A program made the position numbers and the translations under genes. Shown piece after piece: positions 57,591 through 64,000 of a stretch of 64,000 nt of DNA. The DNA lies in assembly GCA_032622095.1 (NCBI GenBank), contig CP136062.1:163552875-163616874 (forward strand). Reading direction: 5' to 3'. Source of the DNA: Siphonodentalium dalli (lineage: Eukaryota; Mollusca; Scaphopoda; Gadilida; Siphonodentaliidae). How positions within the stretch are numbered: the stretch's first letter is position 1; every line of letters begins with the position of its first letter. Under the pieces are notes generated by a model, which saw only the letters and a program-made list of their open reading frames with translations, was not told where the DNA came from and searched no databases.

Positions 57591-58660
57591 GAGAATAGCG
57601 CGATGGGCAGCCAGGTTGATGAACTACAATTATGTTGTCAAATCCTGTAAAGGCTCCGAAAACAAAGTCGCAGATGGGCTGAGTCGACTGCCGCTTGCTA
57701 CTACGAATGGATTTGATATTGAAGATGAGGTTATTTGTAGTCTCATAGAATCTGAGAATGATTTTATTTCCAAGCACAAATTCATTCATTCATCAGATAA
57801 CGATGATACCATTCAAATAGTTATTTATTACATGCAAACACAGTGGCCAAATAAGAAAATGATAAGCACGGCAGCATTACCTTTCTATCATGTGCGTGAG
57901 GAACTTTCAGTTTTAGAAAATTTGCTCATGAGGAATGATAGAATTGTTGTACCAGTAGACCTTCAATTCAAAATTGTTAATGTTGCTCATGAATGCCACC
58001 AGGGTATTTTTCGTACAAAGCAGAGATTGAGATTATTATACTGGTGGCCAGCTATGGATAAGTTGGTAGATAATGTGATAAGAGATTGTGTAGTTTGTCA
58101 ACAACATGACACAACAGCTGTTGCTACAACTCAGATTCCACCCTTAACACCTGTTAAACTACCCAATAGAGCCTGGCAAAAGGTTGCCATAGATGTAGTT
58201 GGTCCTATGGAGAAAGCGCCTCAGTCAAGTCGTTATGCTATTACACTTATTGATTATTACAGTAAATGGCCCGAGGTTGCATTATGTTCAACAGTTACTT
58301 CTCAAACAGTAATTGAGTTTCTTCAAACATTGTTTAGCCGTGACGGTTCCATTAAGGAAATTGTTACAGACAATGGGTCTGTTTTCACTTCATTCGAGTG
58401 TGAACAATTTCTTAACAGAAACATTAAACATATCAGATCTTCACATTATCATGCACAAAGCAATGGTGCTATTGAGCGGTTCAACAAGTTTTTTAAAGAT
58501 GCCTTTAAAACTGCATTAATTGAAGGCAAACCATTCAAAACATCACTTTTTAATTTCTTATGTATATATCGTAGTACACCACATGCAACAACCGGTCAAT
58601 CACCTTCAATATTACTTCATGGCAGACATATGTATACACATTTGGATATTCAAAGGCGTC
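57591..58660 (+). pseudogene. Gypsy element 2: integrase
   Basis: Open for about 350 codons. Zinc motif HECHQG...CVVCQQ; core Asp in IDVVGP, second Asp in VTDNGSVF and Glu in NGAIERFNKF, all present, with 34 residues between the last two (35 is usual). This is the best kept part of the element. The frame shifts at about 58630. Confidence 0.9.
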
Positions 58661-59134
58661 AAGTCATCTCCTGTAGTGGATTTTTCCAAAGTGTCTGAGA
58701 AGGTTCGACAGAGTCAAAGGTATTACAAGTCAAAGGCAGACAGTGACAGGAAAGCTAAATTTAATAAATTCAAGGTTGGAGACTATGTAAGAGTTAAATC
58801 TAATAAGAGGGTAAATAAAGGTGAACCAGTGTTCTCCAAACCGTTAAAAATGTTAGATCAGAAAGCTCAGTTTACATTTGAGTTGGAGGATGGAAAAGTG
58901 TGGAATTCTTCAAAATTTTCATTATGTAAATTCCCTGTCACTGAACAGCTTAAAAACCTTCACAATTTCAATGCTCGTTTATTTTCTAATTCAAGTTGCA
59001 AGGCTGATCAGCCAGTTGCAAATAGTTCTAGTTCGGATGTTGGTGGGCCTACCATAAGTAACTTTGCTGGTGACATTAGAAGAAGTGGCCGCATAGTCAG
59101 ACTACCATACTGGCATTCTGACTATGTTGCTTAA
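58661..59134 (+). pseudogene. Gypsy element 2: integrase C-terminus
   Basis: After the frameshift the second frame gives a basic, integrase C-terminal-like stretch (KFKVGDYVRVKSNKRVNKGE, FSKPLKMLDQ) ending with RRSGRIVRLPYWHSDYVA, a tail typical of Gypsy polyproteins. Confidence 0.8.
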
Positions 59135-59211
59135 TGGTGTCCATGTAGCTCATATTTTGTATATGTCTTTATTTCCATATATATGCTTGCATTTTTATAG
59201 AGCGGGGAAAA

Positions 59212-59398
59212 TGTTATGGTTCGTTTCGGTATCTGTAACCGGAACAAGGATTCCGTGCTTTAAAGGTGTACGAAGTAAAATAGAAGAAACGTGCTCTTCG
59301 TAATTTCGCATAAATAATGCTTGAATGATATATCCAGAATAAACATATCGATAGTTTATGAACATTAATGTCTTCTCCATCGATTGAGGCATAACACA
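59212..59398 (+). repeat. 3' LTR of Gypsy element 2
   Basis: 187 bp, TG at the start and CA at the end, uninterrupted. It shows the original form of the MITE insertion site. Contains AATAAT/AATAAA-like signals near 59312 and 59338. Confidence 0.9.
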
Positions 59399-59403
59399 GA
59401 AGT

Positions 59404-59970
59404 TCATGTAAAATTGACATACCCTTAATTGTAAAGTCCAAGCAAAGGCATATAGAGTACCCAACTTTACTCTCGTAAAATTCTGGTGAAACAGGACATA
59501 CATGGGTAAAACCCATGTAATACCCATGTAATCCCATGCAAATCAGACCATACTCCAGTAAATTCTTGATGAGCGATAGCTCTATTTCACAATAGCGCAT
59601 TACGCAGCTTATGTGTTTTCGGTATCTTTTGTGAGAATAAATATGTTGTCCGTTAAACAGTTGAAACAATTGTACCCGGTATCATACTCAAAAGTTAACA
59701 GAATGGGACAAGAATATTCTTATTAATATGTCAGCTATATCAATAAAGAACATTTACAAACCTTATGTAATCACATGTGCCATTCATATGACCTCCAATC
59801 TGTTGTCTTAAATTTTAAGGAATCTAAAACCGTACTCCGTACAACCATCGTAAATTTACCTTAATATCGAAGTAAATTACCCTGGTAGAATTACTCTAGT
59901 AGAACCACCACATAAATACGTACATGGATAGGGGGTATACATGTGTGCATATAGTTGGGGAGCCCGCATA
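59404..59970. other. Intergenic, nothing recognised
   Basis: AT-rich, with a short triplication of ACCCATGTAAT-type words near 59510-59540. No MIT-domain exon found here. Confidence 0.35.
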
Positions 59971-59974
59971 TGTT

Positions 59975-60530
59975 CCATTTACACTTTTGCGTACAAAAGG
60001 TTTGACCCCCTAAAGTTGGTACCAATTATGGAACATTCTGAAAAACCGATTTCTTAAGTTGCGCATTCCTGGGGTTTAGGGGCCGCTGAACCCCAAAAAG
60101 TGCCAAAAATCACTTCTATTTACACTTCCGCGTACATCAATGAATTTTGGTTTGATGATACTCCTAAGTGTACTGATAAAGAAAACACAACTTAAGAAAG
60201 GGATTTTCCTGGGGTTTTCACATAAGAAAGGGGGTCCCATGCTGAACCCTAAAACGTGATTTTTCACTTTTTTTCACTCTTTCGCGTACATCCATAATTT
60301 TTGGTCTCAAAGTACTTTCATATATACTAATTATAAAAAAACAACTTAAGAAGCAACTTTTCCTGGGGTTTTAAGATAAGAAGGGGGTCATCGGGTCACC
60401 CCCAAAACGTAAAAAATCACTTTTATTTACATGAATGCATTCGTCCAACGTGTGTGTATGTGCGTACACCCCTGGAACGTTGCACCATTACAACCAATAC
60501 ATCCCTAAATCGATACGATCAACTTAAGAA
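59975..60530. repeat. Diverged ~175-bp tandem repeat
   Basis: Landmarks CACTTnnGCGTACA, AACTTAAGAAA, CCTGGGGTTTT and CCCnAAAACGT recur at roughly 175-bp spacing (three units, the last partial), followed by a poly-C tract at 60576-60590. Non-coding. Confidence 0.6.
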
Positions 60531-60599
60531 ATATATATTCATGTCGTTTTCTGATAAGAACGAGACCTGTTACCCACCCCCCCCCCCCCCAACCCGATC

Positions 60600-61512
60600 C
60601 ATTTTCTAGAACTATAAGTGAGCCAGTTTTATGAAAATTATAGCGGAAAATCTAGTAAAATGTATACAAATGTATATATTTTCGTGAAGCTAAGACATAA
60701 TGACACTTTTTTGGGCCAAAAATTGAAACTCACCATCCAAGATGGCCACCAAAATGGCCGCCGGAAGTTGAAAATATGACATTTGTTCACAAATATCTTC
60801 TAGATCAATTCATGCTGTTTGGAACTGGTTGAGTAATGCAACTTTATTTTGTGTTTTGTATATTAACTGATCATTGGAGCAATTAAATATGCAATTATTG
60901 GGGTCCTAACCCCTTCCGATCCCTCAAATATTCGATTGTACAGAATGCGGTATAAAATTTCACAAAAAATTACAATTGGGATTCTATTCATATTTCAACA
61001 TGAAATGAACAGAACTTTGTAATGTAAGTGAGGCATATCATTATCTATGAATATTCCAAATCACTGGAACCAAAAGTCTTACTTTGGCTCAAAATGGCTG
61101 CCAATATGGCCGCCAAATATGGAAAATGGTAAATATTACACCAGCATGTCTTGCAATCGCTTACAAGTTGTGTTGATGTATAAAATGGGCTATTCTGCAT
61201 TCTATACATTGAATACTAACATGTCTGATGCACCATGGTTAATTGTTACTATTTTCACCACTGACATCGTCAAAAATATTGGACTTTTCTCTAAAAAGCT
61301 TGACATAAATATTGGCAAAAATTCAGTTTTCAGGTTTGGACCATTTTTTCTGGTAAAATATAACGCACATCTTTGGATTGAAAGGTGTTTATTATTTTGG
61401 TCTATCTTAAATGTGTCACACTACAGTGTTTATAGATCAAGATGGCTTCCAAAATGTAAAATTCAAATTTTTTACATATATCCCGAACATTCTCTGCATT
61501 ATCCGAAAATGT
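60600..61512. repeat. Dispersed-repeat DNA leading into the right-edge element
   Basis: Two AATGGCNGCC segments (AAGATGGCCACCAAAATGGC near 60738 and AAAATGGCTGCCAATATGGC near 61090) are followed by similar sequence (AATGGAAAATG, ATGTTTGGAACTGG), so this is likely a duplicated unit. The part 61385-61512 is related to 11690-11960. The 155-codon frame here is repeat translation. Confidence 0.5.
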
Positions 61513-64000
61513 AGCAAATTGTGACTCAGTTGGTTATTATACATGTTAGTTAATTAACTGACAACTACATGTTCTATTCCCAGTTGTCCCATTTCCGTAT
61601 GGGGCATGACAAATTCATTTTAAAGTATGTAATTTTGCCGAGAACCTCTTTTGTGATTTTGGCCATATTTATTGAAAGGAAATGGGCAGAACTTTGACAC
61701 AGACCATAATCTTTGGCTATTATGTTCATTATGATAAAAAAAATGTCAACATGATACAGTGTGGATGCCAAGATCATAGCCAGGGAGTTACTCTGTGATC
61801 ATATGTGAGGTGAATAGGTATACAGGGAGTTATTGTATGTCATGACTGATGTGAGTAGGTATATAATGAGTGACTATATGGTCATGAGTGGGTTGTCCAT
61901 GGTAAGATGCATCTAGGTATACAGGGAGAGGTCATGGTCAGATGTGAGGTGAATCGGTATGCATGGAGTGACTGTATGGTGTATGATTGTGTATATCCAG
62001 TACGGGGTAACCCGGTGTGTCTGTATGGTCATTTGTGTGGTGTGTGGATATAGCTACATGGTCATCTATGTGTTGATTATGTATATATGGAGTGACTGTA
62101 AGGTCATGGGTGGGATGTACATGCGTTGTATGTATGGTCATGGATGGGGTGTGTGGATAAATAGGTAGTGATTTTATGGTTACGGGTAATGTGTATAGGT
62201 ATACATGGAATGACTGTACGGTCATGATTGAATATGAATACCTGGAGTTTATCGAGTGGAGTGGACATTATCGAGCGTGTGGGTACATAGAGAGTGTCCT
62301 TGTGGTATCGGGTGGGATGTATATTTATATATTTCGTGGATGTATTATGATTGGTGGGTGTATACGGCTTAGCTGTATTATCATGGATGGCGTGTATGAT
62401 TATACAGTGAATTGCTGAATCGTCATGTGTGAGGTGTATACGCAAGTATGGATTGTTTGAGTGGTCGTATGTGCGGGTTATTTTGTATATATGGAAGGGC
62501 TGAATGGCCATTAGTGAGGTTTACATGTATACCTGGAGTGAATTTATGGTCTAGGGTGGGCTGCATATGTATATCGAGTGGTTATATGACTATGAGTGTC
62601 GAATAGGTATACAGGTAGTGACCGTGTGGTTAATGGTGAAATGATTACATGTAGGTATACACGTAGTGACTGTATGATGATAAATGTAATGAACATCTAT
62701 ACAGGGGGTGACAGGCGTATGAGTATACATGTACCTGGTGTTCCTGTTTGGTGACTCGTGTCGGTATCGTCATGTGTAGGTTATACCAGTACACACACGT
62801 GTTGCTTTATTGTCATGGGCGAGGGATATGTGTATATAGCGAGTGGCTATATGGCCATGGATGAGGTGCATATGCATACATGGAGTGACTATTAGTATAT
62901 CTTGAGTGGCTATTCGGCTATGGTGTGACACATAGGGATACAGGGATTGACATGGCCAATGTTGAAGTGAATATGTATACAAGGATTGACCATGATCGTG
63001 TATGAATGTTTTGAATAGATACACACGGGGTGACTATATGGCCATAGGTCAGGTGAAGGAGTGTACCAGGTAACATGGGTGAGGGTATGTGTATGGAGCG
63101 AGTGGCTATATGGCCATTGTTGATGTGCATATGTATACCGGAGTGACTTTATGGTCATTGTTGTGGTGTTGATGTATATATTGATTGTATATTTGACCAT
63201 GCGTTGGGAGAATATGTATACAGGGATGATGACCTTATGGCCAATGGTGAGATGAATGGGTATACAAGGAGTGACTATATGATTATGGGTCATGTTTAGG
63301 AGTATACCCGGTGTGCCTGCATTGTGACGCGTGACTGTATGGTCATCCGTGGTCATGGGTCAGGTGTACATGTATACAGTGGGTCACTATATTGTTATGT
63401 CTGTGGTGTTTATGTATATATGTAATGACTGTGTGATAATGGGTGGCTATCGCTTTCCACGATATGACATGACATCTCTATTGATTAACATATCCTTGAG
63501 TTATTGTGGAAAGCGATAGCCATCCATGATAATAAATCTACTCCCCATATACCACCAATGATAACACATCCACAACATATATAAATATACGTCCCACCGT
63601 TACCAACAGGGCACTCCCTTTATATCCACACATCATTCATGACCATACAATAACTCCGTGTATACCTATTATCCTCATCTATGATCATAGGGTATTAAAC
63701 TCCCTGGCTGCCATCTTGGCTTCCACCCTGTATCCAGTTGATAATTTTTTATCATAATGGGCCAGAATACTCACATATCATGGTTCATCTCAGTTCCGTC
63801 TCAAATTTCTGCCCATTCCCTTTCAATAATATGGCCAGAATCACAAAAGAGGTTCTCCGCAAAATTCGATACTGCAACTTTAAAATGAATTTGTCATGCC
63901 CCATACGGAACTGGGACAAACATAATAGATCGTAGTTGTCAGTTAATTACATTGTAACTAACACGTACAGTAACCAAGTGAGTCACAATTTGCCACCCTT
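61513..64000. mobile_element. Large TIR element with tandem-repeat interior, cut by the window edge
   Basis: About 280 bp at 61513-61790 has an inverted partner at 63700-63999 (CTGACAACTAC, TCCGTATGGGGCATGACAAA, GAGAACCTCTTTTGTGATT, AAATGGGCAGAA). Between them lie 1.6 kb of 40-60-bp units built on GTATACATGGAGTGACTGTA and TGGTCATG, in plus orientation to about 63440, then reversed from about 63530 to 63690. A local hairpin GGTGGCTATCGCTTTCCAC/GTGGAAAGCGATAGCCATCC (63446-63527) marks the switch. No transposase. Histidine/Thr-rich frames are repeat translation. Confidence 0.75.

Larger units (their letters stand above)
53961..59403 (+). mobile_element. Gypsy element 2 (Mag-like), complete but decayed, with 5-bp target duplication
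   Basis: LTRs at 53966-54586 (interrupted) and 59212-59398 begin TGTTATGGTTCGTTTCGG. GAAGT lies directly before the 5' LTR (53961-53965) and after the 3' LTR (59399-59403). A primer-binding site TGGCGACGAG follows the 5' LTR (54588-54597) and the purine tract GAGCGGGGAAAA precedes the 3' LTR. Domain order Gag, protease, RT, RNase H, integrase. Many stops and frameshifts; not functional. Mag-like is inferred from the double zinc knuckle and the protein style. Confidence 0.9.

Noticed and set aside
61938-63356. Histidine- and threonine-rich repetitive ORFs near the right edge
   Set aside because: They overlap the 40-60-bp minisatellite and shift between frames; no conserved start or signal.
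60076-64000. Missing N-terminal MIT exon of VPS4 in the right part of the window
   Set aside because: I looked for minus-strand sequence matching the first MIT helices and found none; it is probably beyond the right edge.

Overview
The window looks like a piece of an invertebrate animal genome (probably marine; the species cannot be told from sequence alone). The only convincing host gene is a ten-exon fragment of VPS4, the AAA ATPase that disassembles ESCRT-III, on the minus strand between 53524 and 32964. It has good spliceosomal splice sites, compatible phases at every junction and introns of 0.5 to 4.7 kb. The first exon(s), for the start of the MIT domain, were not found and probably lie beyond the right edge. 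The rest of the window is transposable elements, foldback sequences and tandem repeats, many nested in each other or in VPS4 introns.

Left part (1-7640): foldback elements (148-812, 1230-1482, 3664-3815), a 28-copy 25-bp minisatellite (2414-3126), a TTAA-flanked palindromic MITE (3218-3607), fragments of two LINEs (about 3950-4380 minus; 5930-6790 plus) and an inverted cluster of a short TTCCGAAGGTTC repeat (5047-5806).

Central part (7645-28411): a 20.8-kb region whose two ends are inverted copies of the same cap plus arrays of a roughly 350-bp repeat. Inside are a Ty3/Gypsy-type LTR element (13802-19269) with identical LTRs but broken coding sequence, a LINE with recognisable RT (19890-21353 plus 23860-24000) split by a 2.5-kb non-autonomous Helitron, and a 5S rRNA-derived sequence split by a 1,066-bp TIR element with a 7-bp target duplication. 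A second, almost identical Helitron lies at 29639-32148 in the opposite orientation, just outside this region.

Right part (32149-64000): the VPS4 gene with MITEs, hairpins and tandem repeats in its introns, including three more TTAA palindromic elements, a 130-bp tandem repeat carrying nuclear-receptor-like motifs, and a 490-bp triplication of a LINE 3' end. A tRNA-derived SINE sits directly upstream of the MIT exon. Beyond it lie a decayed Mag-like Gypsy element (53961-59403) with a MITE in its 5' LTR, and a long TIR element with tandem-repeat interior that runs off the window (61513-64000).

No prokaryotic features, CRISPR array or intact transposase gene were seen. The main value of the window is its dated series of nested insertions, several with exact boundaries.
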